Source: Brevundimonas sp. MYb52
GTDB lineage: Bacteria; Pseudomonadota; Alphaproteobacteria; Caulobacterales; Caulobacteraceae
Assembly: GCF_002979535.1 (NCBI RefSeq)
Contig: NZ_PCPB01000005.1
Location: 62,001-126,000 of the forward strand
Direction of reading: 5' to 3'
Length of the DNA stretch: 64,000 nt
Positions 1 to 10,397 of this stretch are shown one piece after another. How positions within the stretch are numbered: position 1 is the stretch's first letter; each line of letters starts with the position of its first letter. The notes under the pieces are model-generated. The model saw nothing but the letters and a program-made list of their open reading frames with translations. It ran no database searches and had not been told where the DNA came from. Position numbers and translations under genes: made by a program.

Positions 1-138
1 GTCTTCGGGCAGGGCGTCAAAGAAGTCCCGGCCGCTGGAGAAGCCGCGCGCGCGGATGCCGACGCCTCGCAGCAGAACGAGCAGGGAATCGCGAACCGCT
101 GCGTCGTCGTCGATAATGAATACGGAGTGGAGACTCAT
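1..138 (-). CDS. Response regulator of FixJ type, partial (N-terminus only)
   Basis: Only the first 46 codons lie in the window; the rest is beyond position 1. The protein opens with a receiver-domain beta-1 strand and acidic pocket (VFIIDDDAAVRDSL), as in NarL/FixJ regulators. Its ATG at 138 overlaps the stop of the upstream sensor kinase by four bases (ATGA), so the two are translated together and form a cognate pair. The phospho-acceptor Asp and any DNA-binding domain are outside the window, so the FixJ assignment rests on the partner kinase and is inference. Confidence 0.8.
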   Translation of the reverse strand, partial: MSLHSVFIIDDDAAVRDSLLVLLRGVGIRARGFSSGRDFFDALPED

Positions 139-1589
139 GGATGCTCGCCGACCGTTTCACGGATCAGGTTAAACGAGAAAGCAGCGCCCCCCAACGCGCT
201 TTTTGCCACGACCAGCCGCCCCCCGTGGCTTTCGACAATGGTGCGGGTGACGGACAGGCCCAGGCCCATGCCGCCGGACTTGGTCGAGGTCATCGGCTGG
301 AACATGCGCTCCACCTGATCGGCGGCGATGCCGGGACCATTGTCCTCGACGCTGATCGCATAGTGGGTGTCCGACAAAGCGCGGCCGACGATGACGACAT
401 CGGCCTCGGGCGCGTCGCTGACGGCCTCGACTGCGTTGCGAACCAGGTTGACGATGGCCTGCTGAAACTGGATGCGCTCGGCGCGGACGGTATCGGCTTC
501 GGCATGCAGATCCATACGGATGGTCACCCCCTTGGCCGATCCCATCATGCTCAGGACCGGCCCCAGATCCTCGATCATCGAGGAGGCGCGCTCGGTGTCC
601 AGGCGGCGAACCTCCAGCGACAGAAGCTCGCGCATCCGGCGGATGATGGCGCCGGCGCGCAACAGTTGCGCCTTGGCCAGTTCGGTGGTGCGCAAGGCGC
701 TGTCGCCCAGGGCGCCCGCCTTCTCCATGTCCATCTGGCTGGCGTGCAGATAGGTGGCGGCGGCGCTGAGGGGCTGGTTCAGTTCGTGGGCCAGGGTGGC
801 GGCCATCTCGCCCAGCGAGTTCAAGCGCCAGACCTTGTTCAACTGGGTGTGCAGTTCGCGAGCCTGGGCGTCGGCGGCGTGCCAGCGGCTGAGGTCGGTC
901 AGGCACAGGGCGATCAGGTCCGGGCCGTCAGGACCGGGCACCCGGCCGCTCTGGATATTCAGGGGGAAGGTCGCGCCATCGGCGCGAACGCCGTTCCAGT
1001 GCCCCTCGGCGGAGGTGAGGACGCCGTCCGCCTGATCGTCATGCGAGGCCGCAGCCGCGTCGAAGGCCGGCACCAGGCTGTTGAAGGCGCGGCCCTGAAC
1101 CGCGTCCGCATCGACGCCGAACAACTGGGCCGCGGCGGGGTTCATCCGGTGGACCGACCCGTCGAGATGCAGGGTGACGACCGGCACGGTGGTCAGGACG
1201 GTGTTCAGCAGGGCGTCCTGGGCCGCCAGCTTTTGCGCCATGAGGTCGGCGCGGTCCTTCAGTCGGCGCACGGCCAGGCAGACCTCGGCCACGCCCCAGG
1301 CCACGGCGGCGAACAGCAGGGCGTTCGTTGCGGCGTCGCCGAGACTTTCGCGCGTAACCAGCGCAAGGTTGAGCGCGATCGAAAGGATAATGGCCAGGGC
1401 CACGGCCGTGCGTCGGGCCAGCAGGGCGGTGACGATCACGGCCGGCAGCATCGGCAGATAGTAGAAGCGGCCCAGCCCCTCGAGCAGGGATCGCGCCGCC
1501 ACGGCCACGCCGACAGCGATCACCGCCAGCAGCAATCCGCCCCAGCGTCCGCGCGACGCCCTCGCGACGGCGTCCAGCATGTCTTTCAT
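135..1589 (-). CDS. PAS-containing membrane sensor histidine kinase (FixL-like)
   Basis: 484 aa. Several hydrophobic segments fill residues ~15-105 (DUF4118-like membrane anchor), followed by a PAS domain (~126-240), a dimerisation/phosphoacceptor domain with AHELNQPLSA (His268) and a HATPase domain with N-box NLVRNAVEAV, G1 DNGPGI and G2 MGLGLSV. HELNQPL is the H-box of the FixL/DctB/TodS group of kinases. A His near residue 183 (SHDD) falls roughly where FixL has its haem ligand, but the segment after it is shorter than in FixL and the usual Arg is not evident, so oxygen sensing is uncertain. It autophosphorylates and passes phosphate to the overlapping regulator at 1-138. Confidence 0.88.
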   Translation of the reverse strand: MKDMLDAVARASRGRWGGLLLAVIAVGVAVAARSLLEGLGRFYYLPMLPAVIVTALLARRTAVALAIILSIALNLALVTRESLGDAATNALLFAAVAWGVAEVCLAVRRLKDRADLMAQKLAAQDALLNTVLTTVPVVTLHLDGSVHRMNPAAAQLFGVDADAVQGRAFNSLVPAFDAAAASHDDQADGVLTSAEGHWNGVRADGATFPLNIQSGRVPGPDGPDLIALCLTDLSRWHAADAQARELHTQLNKVWRLNSLGEMAATLAHELNQPLSAAATYLHASQMDMEKAGALGDSALRTTELAKAQLLRAGAIIRRMRELLSLEVRRLDTERASSMIEDLGPVLSMMGSAKGVTIRMDLHAEADTVRAERIQFQQAIVNLVRNAVEAVSDAPEADVVIVGRALSDTHYAISVEDNGPGIAADQVERMFQPMTSTKSGGMGLGLSVTRTIVESHGGRLVVAKSALGGAAFSFNLIRETVGEHP

Positions 1590-1970
1590 CGCAGGATGAA
1601 TGGGATCTTCCTCTCGGATTGCTGGAACCTCAGACCGGCTAGGTCTGCGGACGGGGTTCTACAGAATCGAGCCACGGCGGGCCTTCTATAGATTGAATGC
1701 GATGAATGCAATTGAGCGATTAACCTTGAACTGACGCCCTTCAGTCGCTGGCTTTCGTTCAGGTATAGAGGCGAAAAAATGGCGGTTACTGTAGTTTCTA
1801 TCCTGTTGATACTTGACGTGTCTTGAGCTGTCGCAAGCGACAGCGGGGTCCGATCGAACATCGACGACGCGTGGAGAACCTTCCGAACTATGCGGGTTTT
1901 TACGTAGAGGCGGATTTACAGAAATCTACGTTTGTTCGTCCAAGAAGGCCTCAGGATCACTGAGGTAAAA
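1590..1970. other. Divergent intergenic region with two inverted repeats
   Basis: About 380 bases between the kinase (-) and the porin gene (+), visibly more AT-rich than the neighbours, so it should hold both promoters. An almost perfect palindrome lies at 1827-1844 (arms GCTGTCG/CGACAGC). A second inverted repeat (ACGTAGA at 1902-1908, TCTACGT at 1925-1931) lies just before the porin gene and could form a leader hairpin. No FNR/FixK box (TTGAT-N4-ATCAA) was seen. A 91-codon open frame here has atypical composition and was not called. Confidence 0.5.
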
Positions 1971-2696
1971 ATGCTCTTCAAAATGAATGGCAATGGGCGT
2001 CAGAACGGCGCGCGTCACATTTCCCGCATCATCGGCCCGGTTGCGGGCGGTCTGGTCACCCTTGTGGCGGCCGGGGCTGTTCAGGCCCATGTCATCGACG
2101 CCCAGGTCGGCGTCGCCAGCGAATATGTCGGCAAGGGGCTGGGCAAGAGCGCCGGGGATCCCAGCGTCAACGGCTCGGTCGAGGTGTCGGGCGGGGCCTT
2201 CTATGCCAGCGTCTTCGCCTCGACGGCCAAGCTGTCGCAGGGCTCGGACGCCGAGATCGTCAGCGCCATCGGCTGGCGTCCCGAAGCCGCCGGCTACAAG
2301 TTCGACCTGTCGGTGGTGAACCGCGACCTGCCGGGCACGCGCGCCGGCGTCGACGCCAACTACTGGGAATATCAGGCCGACGCCTCGCGCAAGCTGGGCC
2401 CGATCAACACCCGCCTGCGCGTCAACTATACGCCCGACGGTTTCGCGGGGACCAGGGAAGCCTGGTGGGTCGAGCTGCAGGGGACGGTTTCGGTTGGCCC
2501 CAAGACCAAGGCCTCGGTCGCCGTCGCCGATCGCACCGCTGACGGGGGCGCTGAATACGCCGCCTGGAACCTCGGCGTGAAGCACAAGCTGACCGACAAG
2601 CTGGCGCTGGATGTGCGCTGGTATGACACCGATAGCCACGCCTTGGGCGACAACTACGACGGCCGCCTGGTGGGCGCGCTGACGTTCGCGCTCTGA
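1971..2696 (+). CDS. TorF family putative porin
   Basis: 241 aa from ATG 1971, chosen because a GAGG lies about 5 bases upstream; an in-frame TTG at 1932 has no such site. A signal peptide of ~35 residues ends near VQAH. The mature part alternates polar and hydrophobic residues and ends in ...LVGALTFAL, with the terminal hydrophobic strand typical of outer-membrane beta-barrels. It resembles the TIGR02001/TorF family of ~230-260 aa putative porins, whose substrates are not established. No terminator is visible in the 34 bases before the chemotaxis receptor gene, so readthrough into the che operon is possible. Confidence 0.75.
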   Translation: MLFKMNGNGRQNGARHISRIIGPVAGGLVTLVAAGAVQAHVIDAQVGVASEYVGKGLGKSAGDPSVNGSVEVSGGAFYASVFASTAKLSQGSDAEIVSAIGWRPEAAGYKFDLSVVNRDLPGTRAGVDANYWEYQADASRKLGPINTRLRVNYTPDGFAGTREAWWVELQGTVSVGPKTKASVAVADRTADGGAEYAAWNLGVKHKLTDKLALDVRWYDTDSHALGDNYDGRLVGALTFAL

Positions 2697-2730
2697 GTCG
2701 ATTGAACAGTAATCCGGGGGGAGAAGTCAC

Positions 2731-4689
2731 ATGAGCATGTTGAGCGATCTGAAGATCGAGAAGAAGTTGATGGCGGCCTTCGCCGTCGTCATCCTGGCCA
2801 TCGTCGCCATGGGCGTGACGGTGTTCGTGCAGGTGAACGCGCTGGAAGGCGCGCGGATGGATCGCGTCCGCGCCTCGGCGACCCAGCGCGAGGCCGAGAC
2901 GGCCAAATTCTATCTGGCGCGTCAGGAAAGCAGCTATCGCGGCTTCCTGCTGTCGCGGGACCCCTATTATCTGGAGCGTCTGGCCGCGCACGGCGAGAAC
3001 TTCGGCAAGAGCCTCGATCGCATCGCTCAACTGGACCGCACCAGCGAGGATGAGGTGCGCGCCGCCCGCGCCGCCGCCGCTGAGTGGACCAAGAACGTGG
3101 TCGAGACAGGCCGCGTCCTGGTCGCTGATCCCGCCACCTACGCCCAGGCCGTCGCCATGGTCGGTCGCGAAGGCGCGGCGGATAAGTACATCAGTCCGGC
3201 CGAGGACGCGCTGGAAACCCTGGTGGAAGAAAAGGCCCAGCAAAGCCGCGTCTATGGCGAGATTCAGGACTCCGTCGCCAAGTCGGTGCGGATGGTGCTG
3301 ATCGGCGGCGTCATCCTGGCCCTGATCATCGCCGCAGCCATGGCCTTCATGCTGACCAACATGCTGGGCAAGCCGCTGCTGGCCATGACCTCGGCCATGC
3401 GCCGCCTGGCCGCAGGCGACACCTCGATCCTCGTGCCGGCCATGGGCCGCAAGGATGAGGTCGGCCAGATGGCTTCGGCCGTGACGGCCTTCAAGGACGC
3501 CGCCATCGCCAACGCCCGTCTGGAAGCCGAGGCCGTGGCCCAGCGTCAGGCCGCTGAGGACGAGCGCGCCCGCGTCGAGGCTGAGAAGGCGCGCGCCGCC
3601 GAAGAGGACCGCGTCGCCATTACCGCCCTGGCCGAGGGCCTGCAGGCCATGGCCGGCGGCGACCTGACCCACCGCATGACGGCCCAGGTCGCGCCCAAGG
3701 CCGAGCAACTGAAGGCGGACTTCAACGCCGCCATCTCGCAACTGGAACAGGCTGTGGCCGTCGTCGTCACCAACGTCGCCGCCATCCGCTCGGGTTCGGG
3801 CGAGATTTCGCAGGCCTCTGACGATCTGTCGCGTCGCACCGAGCAGCAGGCCGCCAGCCTGGAAGAAACGGCCGCCGCCCTGGACGAGATCACCGCCACG
3901 GTGAACAAGACCGCCGACGGCGCGCGTCAGGCCTCCAGCGTGGTGCAGGCCGCGCGCGGCGACGCCGAGGCCAGCGGCAATGTCGTGCGCGACGCCGTGG
4001 CCGCCATGACCGCCATCGAGCAGTCGTCGGCCCAGATCGGCAACATCATCGGCGTGATCGACGAGATCGCCTTCCAGACCAATCTTCTGGCCCTGAACGC
4101 CGGGGTCGAAGCCGCCCGAGCCGGTGACGCGGGTCGCGGCTTCGCCGTGGTCGCCTCGGAAGTCCGGGCCCTGGCCCAGCGCTCGGCCGAAGCCGCCAAG
4201 GAGATCAAGACCCTGATCTCGGCCTCGGGTCGTCAGGTCGGCGAGGGCGTCAATCTGGTCGGTCAGACGGGCGAGGCCCTGCAACGCATCGTCGGTCGCG
4301 TGGCCGAAATCGACGGCCTGGTGTCGGAGATCTCGGCCTCGGCCCAGGAGCAGGCCACCGGCCTGCAACAGGTCAACACCGCCGTGAACCAGATGGATCA
4401 GGTCACCCAGCAGAACGCCGCAATGGTCGAGCAGTCGACCGCCGCCAGCCATTCTCTGGCTCAGGAGGCCGACGTCCTGGCCGCCTCGGTGTCGCGCTTC
4501 CGCACCGCTCAGGCCGCCGCGCCCGTCGTCGCCCGCAAGCCCGCGCCGGTCGCCGCCGCTCCGGCCCAGGCCGCCCCGGTCCGCACCGCGCAGCCGGTGG
4601 CCCAGACCATCGCCGCGCTGAAAACCGTGGGCCACGGCGGCGCCGCCCTGAAGCCGCAGGTCGTCGAAGACGGCTGGGAGGAGTTCTGA
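2731..4689 (+). CDS. mcpA: Methyl-accepting chemotaxis protein with C-terminal tether
   Basis: 652 aa, first gene of the che operon, with a purine-rich GGGGGGAGA ribosome site. Transmembrane segments at ~13-35 and ~184-212 enclose a helical periplasmic sensor of ~150 residues. HAMP-like regions follow TM2 (~213-265 and ~300-350), then the MA signalling domain with the highly conserved hairpin tip ([20 protein letters not shown]). The protein ends in GWEEF, a variant of the NWETF pentapeptide by which receptors tether CheR and CheB. Position and order match mcpA of Caulobacter. The ligand cannot be told from sequence. Confidence 0.93.
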   Translation: MSMLSDLKIEKKLMAAFAVVILAIVAMGVTVFVQVNALEGARMDRVRASATQREAETAKFYLARQESSYRGFLLSRDPYYLERLAAHGENFGKSLDRIAQLDRTSEDEVRAARAAAAEWTKNVVETGRVLVADPATYAQAVAMVGREGAADKYISPAEDALETLVEEKAQQSRVYGEIQDSVAKSVRMVLIGGVILALIIAAAMAFMLTNMLGKPLLAMTSAMRRLAAGDTSILVPAMGRKDEVGQMASAVTAFKDAAIANARLEAEAVAQRQAAEDERARVEAEKARAAEEDRVAITALAEGLQAMAGGDLTHRMTAQVAPKAEQLKADFNAAISQLEQAVAVVVTNVAAIRSGSGEISQASDDLSRRTEQQAASLEETAAALDEITATVNKTADGARQASSVVQAARGDAEASGNVVRDAVAAMTAIEQSSAQIGNIIGVIDEIAFQTNLLALNAGVEAARAGDAGRGFAVVASEVRALAQRSAEAAKEIKTLISASGRQVGEGVNLVGQTGEALQRIVGRVAEIDGLVSEISASAQEQATGLQQVNTAVNQMDQVTQQNAAMVEQSTAASHSLAQEADVLAASVSRFRTAQAAAPVVARKPAPVAAAPAQAAPVRTAQPVAQTIAALKTVGHGGAALKPQVVEDGWEEF

Positions 4690-4970
4690 TGTCGACCCTG
4701 ATCGCCCTGCCGGCGGTGCTCGACCTGCGCGCCGCCGAGCCTTTGAAAATGCAACTCTTGGCTGTGCGCGGTCAGGCGGCGACGCTGGACGCCTCGGCCG
4801 TTGAGCGGCTGGGCGGCCTGTGTCTGCAGGTTCTGCTCTCGGCGCTTCAGACCTGGCGTTCTGATGGGAAGTCTTTGAGCTTCGTCAATGTTTCCGAGCC
4901 TATGATCGCGCAATGGAGCGCCCTCGGGGCTTCTGCCTCTGATCTTGCCGCACAAGGCCAAGTTGCATGA
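4689..4970 (+). CDS. cheX: CheX-like STAS-domain protein of the che operon
   Basis: 93 aa, start overlapping the receptor stop by one base (TGATG). The length and pattern fit a single STAS domain (anti-sigma-antagonist fold), with the central strand-turn-helix LDASAVERLGGLCLQVLL where STAS proteins carry their regulatory Ser/Thr. It occupies the slot called cheX in the Caulobacter che operon. Its role there is poorly defined; adaptor or phospho-regulated switch is inference. It ends in a four-base overlap with cheY. Confidence 0.72.
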   Translation: MSTLIALPAVLDLRAAEPLKMQLLAVRGQAATLDASAVERLGGLCLQVLLSALQTWRSDGKSLSFVNVSEPMIAQWSALGASASDLAAQGQVA

Positions 4971-5332
4971 CCAAGACCATTCTGACCGTCGATGATTCGC
5001 GCACCATGCGCGACATGCTGATGCTGGCGTTGAAGGACGCCGGCTATCGGGTGGTTCAGGCCGAGGACGGCGTCCACGGTCTGGAAGTGCTCCAGGCCGA
5101 GCGCCCGGACATCGTCATCACCGACATCAACATGCCCCGCATGGACGGCTTCGGCTTCATCGAGGGCATGCGCGCCGACCCCAACCACAAGGCGACCCCG
5201 GTCCTGGTCCTGACCACCGAGAGCGACGCCGCCAAGAAGCAGCGCGCCCGCGAGGCCGGGGCCACCGGCTGGATCGTCAAACCCTTCGACCCGGCCAAGC
5301 TGGTCGACGCCGTCCGTCGCGTCGCGGCCTGA
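4967..5332 (+). CDS. cheY: Chemotaxis response regulator CheY (first of three)
   Basis: 121 aa stand-alone receiver domain. The acidic pair is in TVDDSRTMR, the phospho-acceptor is Asp53 (IVITDINMP), the switch Thr is in VLTTES, and the conserved Lys is in WIVKPFDP. It accepts phosphate from CheA and is expected to bind the flagellar switch FliM or act as a phosphate sink. ATGA overlap with cheX and 10 bases to cheA put it firmly in the operon. Confidence 0.93.
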   Translation: MTKTILTVDDSRTMRDMLMLALKDAGYRVVQAEDGVHGLEVLQAERPDIVITDINMPRMDGFGFIEGMRADPNHKATPVLVLTTESDAAKKQRAREAGATGWIVKPFDPAKLVDAVRRVAA

Positions 5333-5342
5333 GGACCCCCAG

Positions 5343-7619
5343 ATGAGCGACGATCCGTTCGAGGCCATCAAGGTCACCTTCTTCCAGGAGTGCAGCGAAC
5401 TGCTGGGCGACCTGGAAGCCAATCTGCTGGCGCTCGAGACCGGCCAGGGCGACGCCGAGACGATCAACGCCGTCTTCCGCGCCGTCCATTCGGTCAAGGG
5501 CGGGGCAGGGGCCTTTGGTCTGGAAGATCTGGTTCGCTTCGCTCATGTCTTCGAGACCCTGATGGACGAACTGCGCTCGGGTCGGAAGGATTGCGACGAC
5601 GTTACGGTCAAGACCCTGCTGCGCGCCTCCGATGTCCTGGCCGACCACATCGCCGCCGCACAAGGAACCGGCGCGCCGGTTGACGCCGCGCGTTCCGCCG
5701 GTCTGGTGGCCGAGCTGGAGGTCCTGACCCACGGCGTCGCCGCCTCGGTCGCCCCTGCGCCGGTCGCCGCAGCCGCTGATGAAGACGACTTCGGCTTCAC
5801 CCCCCTGACGCTGGACCTGGCCGACTTCGGCGCGCCCGCCGAACTGCCGTCGCTGGATCTGCCGCCGCTCGACCTGCCCGACCTGACCGCGTCGAGCGCC
5901 GCCCCCCCGACCGTGGGTTGGCGCATCGTCTTCCGCCCGCATCCGCGCCTATACGCCAGCGCCAACGACGTCAGCCTGCTGCTGCGCGAACTGACGCGTC
6001 TGGGGCCGACCTCGGTCGAGCTGGACGACAGCGGCCTGCCCATGCTGGACGCCCTCGACGCTGAGGACGCCCATCTGATCTGGACCATCACGCTTTCGGG
6101 CGACGCGTCCGAGGCCGCCGTGCGCGACGTCTTCGACTTCGTCGAGATGGACTGCGACCTGAGCATCACCGCCCTGGGCGACGCCGTGGTCGAGACCGAT
6201 CTGCCGCCGCTGCCGGTGCCGGACGCCGCCCCCGCCGAACCCGAGTTCGACATCGCCGCCCTGCTGGCCAAGGCCGCCGCGCCCGTAGAGGCGCCTGCGC
6301 CCGCTCCGGTCGTCGCCACCCCGGCCCCCGTCGCGCCCGCGCCGGTCGCCGCCGCGCCCAAGCCGGTTGCGCATGCCGCTCCGGCCCCTGCTGCGCCTTC
6401 GGCTCCCGCCGCCGCCGCCCCGGTGACCATCCGCGTCGACCTGGACCGCGTTGACCGCCTGATCAACGTGGTCGGCGAACTGGTCATCCAGCAGGCCATG
6501 CTGGCCCAGCGCGTGATGGAAAGCGGCCTGGCCCGTTCGTCCGACATCGCCCTGGGTCTGGAAGACCTGGAACTGCTGACGCGCGATATTCAGGACAGCG
6601 TCATGGCCATCCGCGCCCAGCCGGTGAAGTCGGTGTTCCAGCGGATGCCGCGTCTGGTTCGCGAAGTCGCCGACATGACCGGCAAGCGCGTGCGTCTGGT
6701 CACGTCCGGCGAGGACACCGAGGTCGACAAGACCGTGGTCGAACGCCTGGCCGAGCCGATCACCCACATGCTGCGCAACGCCATCGACCACGGGCTGGAA
6801 AGCCCGGAGGAGCGCGAGGCCGCCGGCAAGCCCGCCGAGGGCACGGTGCGCCTGGCCGCCCTGCACCGCTCGGGCCGCATCGTCATCGAGATCGCTGATG
6901 ACGGCAAGGGCATCAACCGCCCCCGCGTGCGCGGCATCGCCGTGGATCGCGGCCTGATCGCCGAAGACGCCGTCCTGACCGACGACGAGGTCGACAATCT
7001 AATATTCTTGCCTGGGTTCTCGACCGCAGAGACCGTCACCGACGTCTCGGGCCGGGGCGTCGGCATGGACGTGGTCAAGCGTTCCATTCAGGCCCTGGGC
7101 GGCCGCATCTCGATCAGTTCGGCGCCGGGCAAGGGTTCGACCTTCACCCTCAGCCTGCCGCTGACGCTCGCCGTGCTGGACGGCATGGTGGTGGACGCCG
7201 CCGAACAGACCCTGGTGGCGCCGCTGTCGGCCATCGTCGAGAGCCTGACCCCGCGCGTCGAGGACATCCACTATGTCGGCGGCCATGACGCCGTCATCCG
7301 CTTCCGCGAGGCGTTCGTGCCTCTGGTGGACGTGGGTCGGGTCATGGGCTTCCGTGACGACGCCACGCCTCTGAGCGGCGGGGTGGTCATGATCGTCGAG
7401 ACCGAGGCCGGTGCGCGCGCCGCCCTGCTGGTGGACGCCATCAACGGCCAGCGCCAGGTCGTCATCAAGAGCCTGGAAACCCACTATCGCCACGTCGACG
7501 GCGTCTCCGCCGCGACCATCCTGGGCGACGGCAGCGTCGCCCTGATCCTCGACATCGACGCCCTGGTCACCGCCGGGCGCCGCAAACCCAATCGTCCTGA
7601 ACTGAAGATGGCGAGCTGA
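5343..7619 (+). CDS. cheA: Chemotaxis histidine kinase CheA
   Basis: 758 aa. The HPt domain carries the phosphorylated His49 ([12 protein letters not shown]). A long Pro/Ala-rich stretch and an acidic ~100-residue domain (possibly CheY-binding P2) follow. The dimerisation helices start near [12 protein letters not shown]. The HATPase has [19 protein letters not shown] and [11 protein letters not shown] CheW-like domain closes the protein ([16 protein letters not shown] onward). It phosphorylates CheY and CheB under receptor control at the cytoplasmic array. Ribosome site GAGGACCCCC lies just before the ATG. Confidence 0.96.
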   Translation: MSDDPFEAIKVTFFQECSELLGDLEANLLALETGQGDAETINAVFRAVHSVKGGAGAFGLEDLVRFAHVFETLMDELRSGRKDCDDVTVKTLLRASDVLADHIAAAQGTGAPVDAARSAGLVAELEVLTHGVAASVAPAPVAAAADEDDFGFTPLTLDLADFGAPAELPSLDLPPLDLPDLTASSAAPPTVGWRIVFRPHPRLYASANDVSLLLRELTRLGPTSVELDDSGLPMLDALDAEDAHLIWTITLSGDASEAAVRDVFDFVEMDCDLSITALGDAVVETDLPPLPVPDAAPAEPEFDIAALLAKAAAPVEAPAPAPVVATPAPVAPAPVAAAPKPVAHAAPAPAAPSAPAAAAPVTIRVDLDRVDRLINVVGELVIQQAMLAQRVMESGLARSSDIALGLEDLELLTRDIQDSVMAIRAQPVKSVFQRMPRLVREVADMTGKRVRLVTSGEDTEVDKTVVERLAEPITHMLRNAIDHGLESPEEREAAGKPAEGTVRLAALHRSGRIVIEIADDGKGINRPRVRGIAVDRGLIAEDAVLTDDEVDNLIFLPGFSTAETVTDVSGRGVGMDVVKRSIQALGGRISISSAPGKGSTFTLSLPLTLAVLDGMVVDAAEQTLVAPLSAIVESLTPRVEDIHYVGGHDAVIRFREAFVPLVDVGRVMGFRDDATPLSGGVVMIVETEAGARAALLVDAINGQRQVVIKSLETHYRHVDGVSAATILGDGSVALILDIDALVTAGRRKPNRPELKMAS

Positions 7620-7624
7620 GACCC

Positions 7625-8098
7625 ATGACCGAAGTCACCTCCAACGTCGCCGGCGCCGACCGCGAACTGATCGCCTTCCGCATCGGCGAACAGGAATTCT
7701 GCGTCGACATCATGAGCGTCCGCGAGATCCGCGGCTGGACCCCGGCGACCCCGCTGCCGCGCTCGCCGTCCTATATGAAGGGCGTGATCAACCTGCGCGG
7801 CATCGTCCTGCCGATCATCGACCTGGGCGCCCGCTTCGGTCTGGCCACGAACGAGCCGACCGCCCGCCACGTCATCATGGTGGCCCATATCGGCAACCGC
7901 CTGGTCGGCCTGCTGGTCGATGCCGTGTCGGACATCGTGCAACTGACGGACTCGACCATCCAGCCGACGCCTGACGTCGCCAGCGACCACGTGAAGACCT
8001 TCGTCCAGGGCATCTTCGCCGTCGAGGGCGGCCGCATGATCAGCCTGATCGATCTCAACCACGTTCTGCCGGCCGAAAGCGAAGCCGAAGCCGCATGA
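7625..8098 (+). CDS. cheW: Chemotaxis coupling protein CheW
   Basis: 157 aa, a single CheW domain from about residue 14 ([21 protein letters not shown]) with the characteristic [18 protein letters not shown] and [10 protein letters not shown] strands. It bridges receptors and CheA in the chemotaxis array. Five bases after cheA; its stop overlaps cheR by four bases. Confidence 0.96.
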   Translation: MTEVTSNVAGADRELIAFRIGEQEFCVDIMSVREIRGWTPATPLPRSPSYMKGVINLRGIVLPIIDLGARFGLATNEPTARHVIMVAHIGNRLVGLLVDAVSDIVQLTDSTIQPTPDVASDHVKTFVQGIFAVEGGRMISLIDLNHVLPAESEAEAA

Positions 8099-8961
8099 CC
8101 ACCGCCTCAGGGCGGGCGTCCCTGGTCGAAGGCGAGTTCGTCTTCACCGCCGAGGACTTCCGCCACATCGCCCAGACCCTGCACGCCCACGCCGGCATCG
8201 CCCTGAGCGAGGGCAAGGCCGCCCTGGTCTATTCCCGCCTGGCCAAGCGCCTGCGTCTGTTGGGCCTGCGCAGTTTCCGTGACTACTGCGCCCTGATCGA
8301 GGGCGTCGAGGGCGTTGATGAGCGTCAGGCCATGACTGCGGCCCTGACCACCAACGTCACCCGTTTCTACCGCGAGCCGCACCACTTCGATCACCTGCGC
8401 GACCAGGTCATGCCGGAACTGGCGGCGCGGGCGCGGGCGGGCGGGCGCGTGCGTCTGTGGTCGGCGGCCTGCTCCAACGGACAGGAGCCCTATTCCATGG
8501 CCCTGACCGTGCTGGACGTCCTGCCGGAAGCGGCTGATCTGGACGTGCGCATCCTGGCCACCGACATCGACCCCAACATGGTCGCCGAGGGGGCGGCGGG
8601 CGTCTATTCCGACGAACTGCTGTCGCCGGTCCCGGCCGCCGGTCGCAAGCATTTCACGCCGGTCGCGGGCCGACCCGGCCTGTTCAGCGCCGACGAGACC
8701 CTGCGCCGTCTGGTGTCCTTCCGCGAGCTGAACCTGATCGGCGACTGGCCCATGCGCGGCAAGTTCGACGTAATCTTCTGCCGCAACGTGGTCATCTATT
8801 TCGACGACGCGACCCAGGAAATGGTCTGGGGCCGCTTCACCCCGATCATGGCCCCTGGCGCCACCCTCTACATCGGCCATTCCGAGCGCGTCAGCGGCCC
8901 GGCGACGGCCCAACTGCAGACCTGCGGCCTGACGGCCTATCGCCTGGGAGGCCGGGCATGA
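8095..8961 (+). CDS. cheR: Chemotaxis methyltransferase CheR
   Basis: 288 aa. The N-terminal all-alpha CheR domain (~15-75) is followed by a SAM-binding methyltransferase domain with [25 protein letters not shown] and [10 protein letters not shown], the last being the CheR signature. It methylates receptor glutamates using S-adenosylmethionine. The receptor at 2731 ends in a GWEEF tether, which fits docking by this enzyme. ATGA overlaps at both ends (cheW, cheB). Confidence 0.95.
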   Translation: MTTASGRASLVEGEFVFTAEDFRHIAQTLHAHAGIALSEGKAALVYSRLAKRLRLLGLRSFRDYCALIEGVEGVDERQAMTAALTTNVTRFYREPHHFDHLRDQVMPELAARARAGGRVRLWSAACSNGQEPYSMALTVLDVLPEAADLDVRILATDIDPNMVAEGAAGVYSDELLSPVPAAGRKHFTPVAGRPGLFSADETLRRLVSFRELNLIGDWPMRGKFDVIFCRNVVIYFDDATQEMVWGRFTPIMAPGATLYIGHSERVSGPATAQLQTCGLTAYRLGGRA

Positions 8962-9998
8962 GCAATCCCGTCCGCGTCCTGATCGTTGACGACAGCGCCA
9001 CCATGCGCAGCCTGATCAGCGCCGTCCTGCGTCGCGATCCCGAGATCTCGGTCGTCGGCACGGCCGCCGATCCTCTGGAGGCCCGTGCGGCCATCAAGGA
9101 GTTGAACCCCGACGTCATCACCCTCGACGTCGAGATGCCCAATATGAACGGGCTGGAATTCCTCGAGAAGATCATGCGGTTGCGGCCCATGCCGGTGGTC
9201 ATGGTCTCGACCCTGACCCAGGCGGGGACCGACGTAACCCTGGCGGCGCTGGAGGTCGGGGCCGTGGATGCCGTGGCCAAGCCCGCGCCCGGCGTGCCCG
9301 CCCAGGAAGCCTTCGCTGACCTGGCGGAAAAGGTGAAGATCGCCGCCCGGTCGCGGGTTCGCCCGCTGGAAACGCGGGAGGCGCGCGCAGTCGACGGCGC
9401 CTATCGCGCTGACCCCAACCACATCCTGGCCATCGGCGCCTCGACCGGCGGGGTCGAGGCCCTGCTGAACATCCTGTCGGCCTTCCCGGCCAACTGCCCG
9501 GCGACCGTGGTGACGCAGCACATGCCCGCCACCTTCACCAAGAGCTTCGCCGCCCGGCTGGACAAGGCGTCCGGCGCCACCGTCACCGAGGCCGTGGACG
9601 GCGCTCCGCTGATGCCGGGCCACGTCTATATCGCTCCCGGCGGCGAGACCCATCTGGAAGTCGCGGGCGGGCGCTGCCGCCTGGTCGCCGCTGACACCGT
9701 CAACGGCCATCGCCCCTCGGTGGACGTCCTGTTCAACGCGGTCGCCCGTCTGGGGCGTCCCATGACCGGGGTTATCCTGACCGGCATGGGCAAGGACGGG
9801 GCCAGGGGCTTGCTGGCCATGCGTCAGGCCGGCGCGCGGACGCTCGGCCAGGACGAGGCCTCCAGCGTCGTTTACGGCATGCCGCGCGCCGCCTTCGAGC
9901 TGGGCGCCGTGGAGCGTCAGTTGTCGTTGCCCCGTCTCGCCCCCGCCATTCTCGAGCTGTGCGCCGCCGGCGCCCACGTCTCAAAGCCTGTTGCGTAA
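8958..9998 (+). CDS. cheB: Chemotaxis methylesterase/glutamine deamidase CheB
   Basis: 346 aa. An N-terminal receiver (Asp57 in [12 protein letters not shown], Lys in VAKPAPG) is joined by a linker to a CheB methylesterase domain with the catalytic triad in [12 protein letters not shown] (Ser), [13 protein letters not shown] (His) and [10 protein letters not shown] (Asp). CheA phosphorylation activates it to remove receptor methyl groups, opposing CheR. Standard length, with a four-base overlap with cheR. Confidence 0.96.
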   Translation: MSNPVRVLIVDDSATMRSLISAVLRRDPEISVVGTAADPLEARAAIKELNPDVITLDVEMPNMNGLEFLEKIMRLRPMPVVMVSTLTQAGTDVTLAALEVGAVDAVAKPAPGVPAQEAFADLAEKVKIAARSRVRPLETREARAVDGAYRADPNHILAIGASTGGVEALLNILSAFPANCPATVVTQHMPATFTKSFAARLDKASGATVTEAVDGAPLMPGHVYIAPGGETHLEVAGGRCRLVAADTVNGHRPSVDVLFNAVARLGRPMTGVILTGMGKDGARGLLAMRQAGARTLGQDEASSVVYGMPRAAFELGAVERQLSLPRLAPAILELCAAGAHVSKPVA

Positions 9999-10007
9999 GG
10001 ACCGCCT

Positions 10008-10397
10008 ATGCCTGCCGCCTCCGCTCTCAATGTCCTGGTCGTCGACGACCAACTGACCATGCGGTCCCTGATCCGCAACAGCCTGCAGCAGATCGGCGTG
10101 CGCGAGATTTCCGAGGCCGCCGACGGCGAGCTGGCCCTGCGCTCGATCATCACCAAGCCGGTCCACCTGGTCATCTCCGACTTCAACATGCCGAACCTGG
10201 ACGGCCTGGGCCTGCTGCGGGCCATCCGCGCCCACCCGCCGACCTCCAAGACCGCCTTCATCATGCTGACCGGCCGCGCCGATCGCGAACTGGTGCAGCG
10301 CGCCGTCCAGTTCGGCGTGAACAACTATCTGGTCAAACCCTTCACCACCGCCCAGCTGAAAGAGAAGCTGGAAGGCGTGTTCGGCCCGCTGACGTGA
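10008..10397 (+). CDS. cheY: Chemotaxis response regulator CheY (second of three)
   Basis: 129 aa single receiver domain: acidic pair VVDDQLTMR, phospho-acceptor Asp58 ([13 protein letters not shown]), Thr in FIMLTGRA, Lys in YLVKPFTT. The FNMPNLDG motif and overall pattern are closest to classical CheY, so this copy is a good candidate for the main motor-binding CheY; that ranking is inference. A GTGA overlap leads into cheD. Confidence 0.94.
   Translation: MPAASALNVLVVDDQLTMRSLIRNSLQQIGVREISEAADGELALRSIITKPVHLVISDFNMPNLDGLGLLRAIRAHPPTSKTAFIMLTGRADRELVQRAVQFGVNNYLVKPFTTAQLKEKLEGVFGPLT

Noticed and set aside
1586-1861. 91-codon open frame on the minus strand ending at the kinase start
   Set aside because: AT-rich, no recognisable motif and no ribosome site; it occupies the presumed promoter region. 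The apparent ATGA contact with the kinase start is likely chance.
1590-1970. FNR/FixK box for the FixLJ-like pair
   Set aside because: No TTGAT-N4-ATCAA match was found; TTGAGCGATTAA near 1712 does not fit.
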